A stretch of 64,000 nucleotides of DNA from Fusobacterium ulcerans ATCC 49185 (GTDB lineage Bacteria; Fusobacteriota; Fusobacteriia; Fusobacteriales; Fusobacteriaceae). Where the stretch lies: NCBI RefSeq assembly GCF_900683735.1, contig NZ_LR215979.1, forward strand, positions 434,001 to 498,000, in the 5' to 3' direction. The notes below the pieces were generated by a model, which did no database searches, was not told where the DNA came from, and saw nothing but the letters and a program-made list of their open reading frames with translations. Below are positions 52,480 to 60,748 of the stretch, in pieces. Both the position numbers and the translations under genes were made by a program. Each line of letters starts with the position of its first letter. Within the stretch, counting starts at the first letter, position 1.

Positions 52480-53694
52480 ATGAGAACTAAATTTTATGAG
52501 ATAACTGGAAAATATAATACAGCTAAAGTTTTTACAAATGTGATAGAAAATGAAGCTGTAGAACAGATAAAAATATTATGTAATCAGGAATTTATAACTG
52601 GAAGTAAAATACGTATTATGCCTGATGTACATTCTGGAGCAGGATGTACTATTGGAACTACAATGACTATAACTGATAAAGTAATACCTAATTTAGTAGG
52701 AGTAGATATAGGCTGTGGAATGGAAACAGTCATGATAGCAGATAAAGAAATTGATTTAGAAAAATTAGATAAACTTATCTATGAAAAAATACCATCAGGT
52801 CATAATATAAGAAAGACTCCTCATGAATTAATAAATGAAATTGATTTGAATCAATTGAGATGTACAGGACATGTAAAAATGGATAGAGCTATAAGAAGTA
52901 TAGGAACTTTAGGTGGTGGAAATCATTTTATTGAAGCTGGAAAAGATGAAGTGGGAAATATCTATATAACTGTTCATTCTGGGAGCAGACATTTAGGGTT
53001 GGAAGTTGCTAATTATTATCAAAAGATGGGATATAAAGCTCTTAATAAAGTAAGTGATATAGATATTGATAAAACTATAGAACAATTAAAATGTGAAGGA
53101 AGAGAAAAAGAAATAAATAAAATAATCAAAGAAATTAAAAAACAGATAATAACAGATATTCCACCAGCTTTGGCATATGTATCAGAAGAGCTTTTTGATG
53201 ACTATATATATGATATGAAGCTGATACAAAGATTTGCTGTATTAAATAGAAAAGCCATGATGGATGAAATAATAAAAGGATTGGGAACAGAAGTAATTGA
53301 AGAATTTACTACAATTCATAACTATATTGATACTGATATGATGATATTGAGAAAAGGAGCAGTATCAGCTAAGAAAGGAGAAAAGCTTTTAATACCAATA
53401 AATATGAGAGATGGCAGCCTTATCTGTATAGGAAAAGGAAATGAAGATTGGAACTATTCAGCTCCACATGGTGCAGGAAGATTGATGAGTCGTACAAAAG
53501 CAAAGAAAACTTTTGAATTGAAGAATTTTAAAAAAGAAATGGAAGGAATATATACTACCTCTGTAAATAAAGACACTTTGGATGAATGTCCTATGGCATA
53601 TAAAGCTATGGAAGATATCATAAAAAATATAGATGATACTGTAGATATTGTAAAAAGAATTATACCAATATATAATTTTAAAGCTGGAGAATAA
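52480..53694 (+). CDS. rtcB: RNA-splicing ligase RtcB
   Basis: GTP- and Mn-dependent ligase that joins RNA 3'-phosphate or 2',3'-cyclic phosphate ends to 5'-OH. 404 residues, the short bacterial form. Metal and guanylylation residues are visible: PDVHSGAGCTIGTT near residue 48, GVDIGCGME near 75, GTLGGGNHFIE near 145, HSGSRHLG near 170, and the C-terminal nucleotide-acceptor His in SAPHGAGRLMSR near 330. RBS AAGGAG. A perfect 10-bp palindrome GCTTGCAAGC (52456-52465) lies just before it. The RNA substrate is unknown. Confidence 0.93.
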   Translation: MRTKFYEITGKYNTAKVFTNVIENEAVEQIKILCNQEFITGSKIRIMPDVHSGAGCTIGTTMTITDKVIPNLVGVDIGCGMETVMIADKEIDLEKLDKLIYEKIPSGHNIRKTPHELINEIDLNQLRCTGHVKMDRAIRSIGTLGGGNHFIEAGKDEVGNIYITVHSGSRHLGLEVANYYQKMGYKALNKVSDIDIDKTIEQLKCEGREKEINKIIKEIKKQIITDIPPALAYVSEELFDDYIYDMKLIQRFAVLNRKAMMDEIIKGLGTEVIEEFTTIHNYIDTDMMILRKGAVSAKKGEKLLIPINMRDGSLICIGKGNEDWNYSAPHGAGRLMSRTKAKKTFELKNFKKEMEGIYTTSVNKDTLDECPMAYKAMEDIIKNIDDTVDIVKRIIPIYNFKAGE

Positions 53695-53752
53695 AAGAGA
53701 GAGTACCTGAGGAAGATTATGAATCTTGCTTATAGGCTACTCTCTTTTTTTT
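53694..53752 (+). terminator. Rho-independent terminator after rtcB
   Basis: AAAGAGAGAGTA (53694-53705) pairs with TACTCTCTTT (53738-53747), with an inner AAGATT/AATCTT stem, then a long T run. Confidence 0.85.
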
Positions 53753-54170
53753 GTACCTGAAAATAAATTTAAATTGTATATAAAAAATAAGAAATAATAT
53801 ATTTTTAGAAAAATAAAAGAATTTTAAGATATAAAATATAAAATATACCATACTTTTTTAATAAGAGATAAATATAGTATAAATACAGGACTTTTAACTG
53901 ATATATTAAAAAATAAAAAACAACAGAAGAGAAGAAAATATATAAAAAAATAGTAGGAACAATTAAAAATTAATCTACAAGGAAAAAATAAAAATATGAA
54001 GAGAAAAAGAAAAATAGAGGAATATAAAAAACAAATAAAGTATGATGAAATATGTAAAAAATTGATAATTGAAATATAAAAAAAGAAAAAAATTATACAA
54101 GAGGAGAAAAATAAAAAAGTTCTAAAATAGAGAGGTAAAAAATGATCTCTTAAAAAATAAGGGTTCAAGT
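53753..54170. other. A-rich intergenic stretch
   Basis: About 420 bases with strong A-over-T bias on the plus strand and almost no C. Hydrophobic minus-strand ORFs here are the mirror of poly-purine DNA. A 27-codon Lys-rich plus ORF (53998-54081) has only a weak RBS and is not called. Confidence 0.6.
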
Positions 54171-54176
54171 GGTGTG

Positions 54177-54403
54177 AAAGTTCGCCTTATTACAATAAAG
54201 CGCCCTGTAGAAATCTCTTCAAGAAAATTTTTTTTGAAACTTTTTAGAATTATAGAACTATATAGGAAAATAATACTACTAAAACAGAATATTGTCAATA
54301 CCAAAAAAAGTCATAAGTTGATATTTTTAAGAAATGTTAAAACGACTTTGCTGAGTTTTGAATGCATAAAAGTTCTCATTATTGTAATAATGCGAACTTT
54401 TTT
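54177..54403. repeat. inverted repeat pair, MITE-like or structured RNA
   Basis: AAAGTTCGCCTTATTACAAT (54177-54196) recurs in reverse orientation at the right end as AAAGTTCGCATTATTACAAT. The match is 24 of 29 bases when extended. The right copy is itself a long hairpin (54367-54403) followed by T and would act as a terminator. About 160 bases of non-coding sequence lie between. No transposase and no clear target-site duplication. Confidence 0.5.
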
Positions 54404-54491
54404 CAATTTTATAAAAGTAGTAATTTTTACAAAATTTTAAAATTGATAAAAAATATCTTATTTTAACAAATGCTAAAAGAAAGGAATAAAA

Positions 54492-54803
54492 ATGACAGAA
54501 AAAGAGTTTTTAACCTTATACAAGGAAAGAAGGAATCTAAAAAGCATAAGAGAAGCAAAAGAAAGATTAGATTCTTTCTGGAAAGCTCTTTTTGATGTTT
54601 TAGATGTAGAAGACAAAGTAATAATAAAAGACTGGGGAATATTTGAGAAAAGGAGAGTAAAACCTAGAAAAATATTAAACTTAGCCACTAGAGAAATGAT
54701 GATGACAGAAGAAAAGAAAGTTATTAAATTTAGACCCAGAATGAAAATGATAGATAAAGTAAATGAGCTTAATACTCTCATAGAGGAGGAATATGAACAC
54801 TAG
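54492..54803 (+). CDS. HU/IHF family DNA-binding protein 1, divergent
   Basis: 103 residues. MTEKEFLTLYKERRN...AKERLDSFWKALFDVL is the helical dimer core, IIKDWGIFEKRRVKPRKILNLATREMM corresponds to the beta saddle and arm (usual G-x-F-x-x-R-x-x-x-x-R), and VIKFRPRMKMIDKVN the C-terminal helix. The arm has ATREMM where HU has the Asn-Pro-x-T-G-E tip, so the DNA-intercalating proline is missing. RBS AAAGGA. Overlaps the next HU-like gene by 11 bases. Confidence 0.75.
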   Translation: MTEKEFLTLYKERRNLKSIREAKERLDSFWKALFDVLDVEDKVIIKDWGIFEKRRVKPRKILNLATREMMMTEEKKVIKFRPRMKMIDKVNELNTLIEEEYEH

Positions 54804-55074
54804 AGAATTTGTATCATATTACAAGAAATTGAGAAAAGAAAAAGACAAAATAATAGAATATGAAGAAGCAAGAGAGGAGATAGAAGAGATATTTAACCTT
54901 ATAGCAGAAGTAATAGCTATGGATGAAGAGGTAAAGTTTAAAAATAAGGGAACATTTTCACTTTTAAAAAGAAAAAAGAGAAGAATAGGAAGTCCAACAT
55001 CAAATGAAATAAGAGAAATAATTCCTAAAAAGACAATAAAATTTGTACAATCAAAAATATTAGAAATAAATTGA
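54793..55074 (+). CDS. HU/IHF family DNA-binding protein 2, divergent
   Basis: 93 residues, same fold pattern as its upstream neighbour: a helical start (MNTREFVSYYKKLRKEKDKIIEYEEAREEIEEIFNLIAEVI), the KFKNKGTFSLLKRKKRR saddle, a PTSNEIREIIPKKTIKFVQS arm/tail. The gene overlaps the previous stop and has the RBS GAGGAGG, so the two are translated together and could form a heterodimer like IHF. Targets unknown. Confidence 0.7.
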   Translation: MNTREFVSYYKKLRKEKDKIIEYEEAREEIEEIFNLIAEVIAMDEEVKFKNKGTFSLLKRKKRRIGSPTSNEIREIIPKKTIKFVQSKILEIN

Positions 55075-55114
55075 GGAAAAAATACTATAAATTTAAAATA
55101 GTTCAATTATTAAA

Positions 55115-55153
55115 GAAGCTGACAAGAAGGAAAACTTCAAATCAGCTTTTTGA
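55115..55153. terminator. probable bidirectional terminator
   Basis: AAGCTGA (55116-55122) pairs with TCAGCTT (55142-55148), with T-rich downstream sequence. It lies between the HU-like genes and the convergent minus-strand cluster. Confidence 0.5.
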
Positions 55154-55188
55154 TTGTATAGTTTAAAAGCATGGAAAATTTTTAAATT

Positions 55189-56052
55189 TTATCCAGCCAA
55201 GCTTTGATTTGTGATATTCCCTTCTTTATCTATTTCCACTATTATACAGTGTCCTGCAAAGTAATCTGGACAGCAGCAGAAAAATATTTCTAAAGAGATT
55301 TCATTGTCTTCAATATTCATAGTAATACTTTCAACATATAAACTGTCAGTAAAATCTTTTTCAGAGATTGGAAAAAATACTTTTTCTCCATCTTCCATTA
55401 TATAGCATTCCTGCTCTTCATCCTCTGCTTCTTCAGCACTGGAAGCCCATTCTTCAGCTAATTCAAGTATTCCATCATCTATAAGCACTTTTTCTATTAT
55501 TTGTGAATTATCTTCAATCCATTTTAATTTGTTCTTTATCTGTGGAAGAAAAGAATCGATTTTAAAATCATCTTCAGTGTCAATGTATAGATCAGCAAGG
55601 TCATTTTTCCAGATGCTGAATAAAGTTTCAGCAGTAAATACATCTGATTTTTTAAAATCTATAGCTTTAAGATCATTCTCGGTTTTTTTACCTTCATATA
55701 TATTTAATTTTTTATTTAATACTCTTAAAAGCATTATTGTCCATCTGTCATTAGGATCTAATTCCAAAGATTGTTTTGTATATTTTTGAGCTTTTTCAAA
55801 TTCTTCAAGAGAATAATAAGCAAATCCTATTCTGTAATGCCATAGAGGGTCAGTTATTCCATCTTTTTCAATAGAGAACAATACTTTCAATGCACTATCA
55901 AATTTTCCTTCTCCACTGAAGGCTCTAGCCATATAACTATTAATTTCATAATCTCTATCTTCAGGTGGGATAGATTTAATTTTTTTTATTATTTTACTAT
56001 ATTCAGCTTTTTCTAATAGATTTTCAAATTCATCTTTCAATCTTTTTTCCAT
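55189..56052 (-). CDS. TPR protein with C-terminal DUF2262-like region
   Basis: 287 residues, acidic, cytoplasmic. TPR-like helices in the first 120 residues (DPLWHYRIGFAYYSLEEFEKAQKYTKQSLELDPND is a complete repeat). The C-terminal 100 residues, including SLYVESITMNIEDNEISLEIFFCCCPDYFAGHCIIVEI, look like the DUF2262 domain; that is a moderate match. Three consecutive cysteines in this region are notable. Last gene of the minus-strand cluster, 6 bases after the preceding stop. The RBS is weak, suggesting translational coupling. Confidence 0.65.
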   Translation of the reverse strand: MEKRLKDEFENLLEKAEYSKIIKKIKSIPPEDRDYEINSYMARAFSGEGKFDSALKVLFSIEKDGITDPLWHYRIGFAYYSLEEFEKAQKYTKQSLELDPNDRWTIMLLRVLNKKLNIYEGKKTENDLKAIDFKKSDVFTAETLFSIWKNDLADLYIDTEDDFKIDSFLPQIKNKLKWIEDNSQIIEKVLIDDGILELAEEWASSAEEAEDEEQECYIMEDGEKVFFPISEKDFTDSLYVESITMNIEDNEISLEIFFCCCPDYFAGHCIIVEIDKEGNITNQSLAG

Positions 56053-56058
56053 TGTTTA

Positions 56059-56850
56059 TTACCATTCCCTTTCTCCTATAGCTTCCTCTACATCTATAGC
56101 TATTCCAAACCATTCAAGAATATAGTCAACAGCAGCTCCTATACTTTCTCTTGCTACAGTTTCTATTTCACTTTCATTATCTTCAAATTCTTCTTCTAAA
56201 TCATTGATAGCAATGGTCATAATATCAAACTTTTCTTGTATCTCTTCATAAGTATGAGTTCCATTTTCTAAGAAAGCTATAACTTTTTTAATTTCATCTG
56301 CTATTTTATCTACCAAAAAATCTGGATAATAATCATCCCTATACATATCATCTAATAATTTGAAATTACTGTCAAATTTTTTAACAGCAAAATAGACAGT
56401 AGCTCCATCATAGCTGTATTCATATTCTTCTTCTAATAGCTCCTCTTCATCATGAGAAAAGATAGTTCCATCAGGATAAAAAATATCTCCATTGCCACTG
56501 ACATCAAAAAAACCAACTTTATACTTTTCTGAAAGTTCTCTTACTAAATCGTAAGCTTCATCTGCTAAAGACCAAGCAAAACCTGCATAGATAACATCCT
56601 TTCCAATACTGTAATCAGTAAGATATGAGTCATCTTCAATTTCATCATCTTCAAGAGCAAAAGGTCCATTCATTTGAGGGAAAGTTTTTATCATTTCCAT
56701 AAACCATGCTCTAAGAGCTGGAGAAGTTACTTCTGGATTTTCATAATCATGATCCTCTTCCCATTCAGTTTGCATTTCATACCATTGTAAAAATTCAGCT
56801 TGTGTTTTAGGAGCTTTAGAAAATTCAAATACCATTAAATCATAACTCAT
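56059..56850 (-). CDS. two-domain protein with C-terminal DUF5713-like region
   Basis: 263 residues, very acidic. N-terminal part SYDLMVFEFSKAPKTQAEFLQWYEMQTEW...SPALRAWFMEM resembles a widespread uncharacterised domain. The C-terminal 95 residues (DDYYPDFLVDKIADEIKKVIAFLEN...EEFEDNESEIETVARESIG...AIGEREW) resemble DUF5713. ATG 56850 is chosen for its AAGGAGG RBS; the longer ORF to 56886 overlaps the upstream gene. The function of both parts is unknown. Such small acidic proteins are common among immunity proteins. Confidence 0.65.
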   Translation of the reverse strand: MSYDLMVFEFSKAPKTQAEFLQWYEMQTEWEEDHDYENPEVTSPALRAWFMEMIKTFPQMNGPFALEDDEIEDDSYLTDYSIGKDVIYAGFAWSLADEAYDLVRELSEKYKVGFFDVSGNGDIFYPDGTIFSHDEEELLEEEYEYSYDGATVYFAVKKFDSNFKLLDDMYRDDYYPDFLVDKIADEIKKVIAFLENGTHTYEEIQEKFDIMTIAINDLEEEFEDNESEIETVARESIGAAVDYILEWFGIAIDVEEAIGEREW

Positions 56851-56869
56851 AATTTCCTCCTTAAAATTT

Positions 56870-57346
56870 TTAACTTTCCCAAGCAATATTTAATATATTG
56901 CCATTAATATCAGTTTGCAGGGTAAGTATTTCATCACTTACCTCATCATCTAGTACAAAATCCCATATAGCATATCCTTCATATTCTGGATAAAGTCCAA
57001 TTCTCCTAAGCCTTAATAGAGATAGTGCCTGTTCTTCTTTATTTAAAAATTGTTCTGCATTTTTTAAGAGAGCATCAATATATTCCTCATCTATTTCTTC
57101 TAAATGAAAAGTTATCCATTCCTTTGTTAATCCCTCTTCAATAAAATCGTTGTTTATATATTGTAAAATATCTTTTTTTATTCTCTCTAATTGAACTACA
57201 TACTTTTCATATTCAGGAATCCAATCTGTAGAACCAATAACCTCTTCACAATTTAAATCCAATTCTACTTCTTTGCCATCTAAAATGATAGTAGTTTCTG
57301 CATAATCATTTTGAGGATCAAATTCATTAAAATATGTTATTTTCAT
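56870..57346 (-). CDS. DUF2004-like protein
   Basis: 158 residues, acidic, cytoplasmic. Starts MKITYFNEFDP and has the YEGYAIWDFVLDDEVSDEILTLQTDINGNI ending typical of DUF2004 proteins, in which a strand-rich C-terminus follows a helical middle. RBS GGAGG. Nineteen bases upstream of the next gene in the minus-strand cluster. No biochemical function is known for the family. Confidence 0.65.
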   Translation of the reverse strand: MKITYFNEFDPQNDYAETTIILDGKEVELDLNCEEVIGSTDWIPEYEKYVVQLERIKKDILQYINNDFIEEGLTKEWITFHLEEIDEEYIDALLKNAEQFLNKEEQALSLLRLRRIGLYPEYEGYAIWDFVLDDEVSDEILTLQTDINGNILNIAWES

Positions 57347-57364
57347 TTATACCTCCAGTTATTC

Positions 57365-58447
57365 TTAATTATCGTATTCTCCATCTATTATATCAATTAT
57401 ATATTTTTCAGTATTGCTGATAAATTCCTTCCATGTGCATACTTTTGCAAATATTTCATGTTCAGAATCTATATAGCAGATGGCTTTTTCTGATGGAGAC
57501 CAAACTATAAATATCTCATAATTTTCTACTTCTTCTACCAAAGAAAGAAGTTTTTTTCTTTTCCACTTCATCTCTTGTAAGTCCATAAATTTATAGAAAC
57601 GTATATATTTTGGATAGTATTCTTTTTCAGAAAAATTAATTTTTTCAGGTTCCTTTTTTAGATATTCCAGCATATCAGCAGGAAGTTTATAATCTTTAAG
57701 CATTCTTAATTTTTCCTGTTCATTATGCCATTCAGCAGGCTCCAGAGATTTTAAATATTCCATTAATTTAAGATTTTTATTTTTAGATGCAAGAGAATAT
57801 GGACGGTCGCCATATTTATCAGTAATAGTGATATCACTTCCTTGCTTTATCAGATATTCAGCAATTTCTGTGTGGTCGCTTCTGACAGCTTCAATAATAG
57901 GAGTAGAAGCATATGGAAATACCATATCAGGCTCATGATAATTTAAATCAGCTCCCATTTCTGCCCACATCTTTGTCTCTTTCATATTGCCATCAGAAGC
58001 TGCTGATCTTAAAGCACGACCACCATATTTTTTTACAGTTATTCCATATTTTTCAAATATTGATATATTTTCAAATTTTTTTCCATAAGATATTCTAATA
58101 AAGATATCAGGATATTTTTTTTCTGGCAGGAAGTCAAGAGCATCATGATTCAACAAAAGTGATACAATCTTATCATTACAATGCTGAGCAGCCTGTTCTA
58201 TGATGGTAAAGTTCCCTACATCTAGAGAAGCACCATTTTCCAACAGCCATCTTAAAGGAGCAGAATTATTTGTAATTACAGCTATTTCTAAAGGAGTAAC
58301 ATTAGAATATTTTCCTAGACTTATTTTTTCATTTATGTTCCAGCCTCTTTCATACAATTCCTGCATTTTTTTTAGATTCTTGTCATATATGGCAGCAGCA
58401 GGCTCTGGAATAGTTTCAAAGTTTCCAATATTTCCTATACTATACAT
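57365..58447 (-). CDS. ankyrin repeat protein
   Basis: 360 residues. Ankyrin-type helices appear at about 45-75 (VTPLEIAVITNNSAPLRWLLENGASLD), 80-110, and 145-225 (SDGNMKETKMWAEMGADLNYHEP; TPIIEAVRSDHTEIAEYLIKQGSDITITDKYGDRPYSLASKNKNLKLMEYLKSL). The C-terminal 130 residues hold no recognised domain. Cytoplasmic. G-rich RBS GGGGGG. Ankyrin proteins occur as immunity proteins in polymorphic toxin loci, but the fold is general. Confidence 0.8.
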   Translation of the reverse strand: MYSIGNIGNFETIPEPAAAIYDKNLKKMQELYERGWNINEKISLGKYSNVTPLEIAVITNNSAPLRWLLENGASLDVGNFTIIEQAAQHCNDKIVSLLLNHDALDFLPEKKYPDIFIRISYGKKFENISIFEKYGITVKKYGGRALRSAASDGNMKETKMWAEMGADLNYHEPDMVFPYASTPIIEAVRSDHTEIAEYLIKQGSDITITDKYGDRPYSLASKNKNLKLMEYLKSLEPAEWHNEQEKLRMLKDYKLPADMLEYLKKEPEKINFSEKEYYPKYIRFYKFMDLQEMKWKRKKLLSLVEEVENYEIFIVWSPSEKAICYIDSEHEIFAKVCTWKEFISNTEKYIIDIIDGEYDN

Positions 58448-58463
58448 TTTTCCCCCCTACTTA

Positions 58464-58967
58464 TTAATAGATACTTACTATAATATTCATATTTTTCTTA
58501 TTGCATTTTTTATAGAAATCCAGCATACTTTCAAAGCAAAAGATAAGTTCATCATGAATATCATTTTCATCTTCTTTTTCCCAAATATTAGGATATATTT
58601 TAGCATTTTTGAAGTCATCCATATTATATTTGTCTAATAACTCATTAATAGCAATATTTTCCATTGCACCTATTATAACTGCCAATTCTTCAGATTTGAT
58701 ATAAGCTAGAAAATCATCCCCATTTTCATCAAATATGCCTGTTCCTACAACTGCCTCACTTAATTTATTACTTTCTATTGGTTCAGAAGCTGATCTTCCA
58801 GTTAAAAGGAAATGAAGACCATCCCACATTTTATCAATATCACAGATATCACACTGTTCATTTTCAGATAATTCTTCTATTTTATCAATTATCTCTTCAT
58901 TATTCATTTTTAACATACCATTGAATATTTTATTATCAACAGCCATATATTGTGCAAGCATTCCCAT
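58464..58967 (-). CDS. DUF1877 (YfbM-like) protein
   Basis: 167 residues. MGMLAQYMAV at the start, DIDKMWDGLHFLLTG near residue 43 with the conserved Trp, and the C-terminal SMLDFYKKCNKKNMNIIVSIY tail match DUF1877. Cytoplasmic, acidic. RBS AGGAGG. Sixteen bases before the ankyrin gene and co-directional. Confidence 0.8.
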   Translation of the reverse strand: MGMLAQYMAVDNKIFNGMLKMNNEEIIDKIEELSENEQCDICDIDKMWDGLHFLLTGRSASEPIESNKLSEAVVGTGIFDENGDDFLAYIKSEELAVIIGAMENIAINELLDKYNMDDFKNAKIYPNIWEKEDENDIHDELIFCFESMLDFYKKCNKKNMNIIVSIY

Positions 58968-59024
58968 TTTATTCCTCCTGTTTTATATTAAATAATTTGT
59001 TTGTTGTGATTTTTTATTTATATT

Positions 59025-59276
59025 TTAAAAACCTCTTTTATCCATCATTATAAGAAAGGTACTGCAAATGATAATAATAACTCCAGATATTCCAATAGTT
59101 ATTCTGTAGCCTTTTTCTCCAAATGTTCTATAGATAAACCTCATAAATAATTTAGCGCCAGCAGGATCAGTTATCCATTTCCAATTAAAGATTGCTCCAA
59201 ATAGGAATATAAATCTAGCTAAGGGAATAAGATAAACACCATATAGTTTCATAAAATTTTTTCCAGCTTCTTCCAT
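59025..59276 (-). CDS. Imm17-like small membrane protein
   Basis: 83 residues with two hydrophobic helices (about 13-32 and 56-75). The segment between, FNWKWITDPAGAKLFMRFIYRTFGEKGYRITIGISG, resembles Imm17 family immunity proteins. ATG 59276 has GGAGG upstream; the TTG at 59288 does not. Most upstream gene of the minus-strand cluster, which would make it the promoter-proximal one. Assignment by motif memory. Confidence 0.6.
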   Translation of the reverse strand: MEEAGKNFMKLYGVYLIPLARFIFLFGAIFNWKWITDPAGAKLFMRFIYRTFGEKGYRITIGISGVIIIICSTFLIMMDKRGF

Positions 59277-59507
59277 ATTTTCCTCCAAGATAAGTTTTTC
59301 TTATAGTATAATTTTACCATATTGATAAATATTTAGCTATTACTCTGTGGTAGAATTAATGGAAATATTTGATTACAGAATGTCAAAGAAAGGTTGCAAA
59401 TGGAAAAATATAAAAGTTCTTTTTCATATTTTTATTATATTTTTTCTGCTTTTATGTTAATATGTATTCAGATACTTAAAAACTGTATAACTAAAGGGGG
59501 ATATATA

Positions 59508-60653
59508 ATGGAACTTAATTTAGATTTTTTATTAGAAGATATTGTAAAGAATAGAAGAGCATTACACCAGATGCCAGAAACAGCTTTAGAAGAGTTTAAG
59601 ACAAAAGAGTATCTAAAGAATTATTTGATCTCTATAGGACTTGAGCCAAAAGATATAGTAGAAACAGGACTATATGTGTATATTGAAGGAAAGGATAAAG
59701 ATAATTGTATAGCTTTCCGTAGTGATATAGATGCTTTAAATATTGAAGAAGAAACAGGAATAGACTTTGTATCTAAAAATAGTGGAAAAATGCATGCTTG
59801 TGGACATGATGGACATATGTCTACTCTTTTAGCTTTTGCAAAATATTTAACAACTATACAGCCACTTGAAAAAAGTGTATTATTGATATTTCAGCCTGCT
59901 GAAGAAGCACCTGGAAGAGCCAAAGATATAGTAGAAACAGGAATTTTCAAAAAATACAATGTAAAAGCTATCTATGGAATGCACCTGTTCCCAGAGCTTC
60001 CAGAAGGAGTAGTTGCTTGTAAAGAGGGACCATTCTTTGCACAGGCTACTGTAATCAGTGTAGGAATAACAGGAAAAAGCGGACATGGAGCTATGCCTCA
60101 TAAGGCTGTAGATCCCCTTATTGCTTTTACTAAAGTAATAGATGCTTATCAGACAATAATTTCAAGAAACTTTTCTCCATTTGATCCAGGAGTTATTACA
60201 ATAGGTAAATTCTCTGGAGGAAGTGCTCAGAATATAATTCCTGAAAAAGTTGAGTTCTGGGGAACAGCAAGAACATTTGCACAGTCTGATTCTGAATTTA
60301 TAATCAAGAGGATGAAAGAGATACATAGAGGAATAGAGCTTACTTACAATGTAAAAATAGATGAAGATCTTGTGATTCTTTATCCACCAGTAATAAATGA
60401 CAAAGAACTTTATAAAAAATTTACAGAAACTATGAAGGATATGAATTATAGAGAGCAGGATGCTTTGACAATATCAGAGGATTTTGCTTACTATCAGCAG
60501 GAAGTACCAGGAATATTTTTCCTATTGGGAACTAGAAATGAGGAGAAAGGATACATTCATCCACTTCACAACTGTCATTTCAATTTTGATGAAAAAGTAT
60601 TATTAAAAGGTGTAGAGGCTTTTGCTAAAATATTAGAAAGTCATAATAAATAA
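59508..60653 (+). CDS. M20D family amidohydrolase/peptidase
   Basis: 381 residues. M20D family (hippurate hydrolase, IAA-amino acid hydrolase and N-acetyl-diaminopimelate deacetylase types). Metal-binding cysteine and histidines in KMHACGHDGH near residue 95, FQPAEEAPG near 130, MHLFPELPEG near 155, SGHGAMPHKAVDP near 190 and the C-terminal ISEDFAYYQQEVPG and HPLHNCHF. ATG 59508 with the G-rich RBS AAAGGGGG is preferred to 59394. The substrate is not determined. Terminator follows. Confidence 0.88.
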   Translation: MELNLDFLLEDIVKNRRALHQMPETALEEFKTKEYLKNYLISIGLEPKDIVETGLYVYIEGKDKDNCIAFRSDIDALNIEEETGIDFVSKNSGKMHACGHDGHMSTLLAFAKYLTTIQPLEKSVLLIFQPAEEAPGRAKDIVETGIFKKYNVKAIYGMHLFPELPEGVVACKEGPFFAQATVISVGITGKSGHGAMPHKAVDPLIAFTKVIDAYQTIISRNFSPFDPGVITIGKFSGGSAQNIIPEKVEFWGTARTFAQSDSEFIIKRMKEIHRGIELTYNVKIDEDLVILYPPVINDKELYKKFTETMKDMNYREQDALTISEDFAYYQQEVPGIFFLLGTRNEEKGYIHPLHNCHFNFDEKVLLKGVEAFAKILESHNK

Positions 60654-60669
60654 TAAAAAATGATATTGT

Positions 60670-60710
60670 AAAAAGAACCTAAATTATATTCTGTAATTTA
60701 GGTTCTTTTT
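60670..60710. terminator. bidirectional terminator
   Basis: AAAAAGAACCTAAATTA (60670-60686) pairs perfectly with TAATTTAGGTTCTTTTT (60694-60710). It lies between convergent genes. Confidence 0.9.
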
Positions 60711-60748
60711 GATATTTAAATATTTAGTATAATGAAAATACTTTAAAA

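Noticed and set aside
53824-54304. Hydrophobic minus-strand ORFs of 114 and 60 codons
   Set aside because: They are the complement of A-rich DNA, which reads as Phe/Leu/Ser on the other strand. No RBS.
54174-54440. 88-codon plus ORF starting GTG
   Set aside because: It spans both arms of the inverted repeat and the terminator-like hairpin and has no RBS.
53753-54490. Possible replication origin near the HU-like genes
   Set aside because: A+T-rich and intergenic, but no DnaA-box cluster of the TTATCCACA type was seen and no dnaA or gyrase gene is near.
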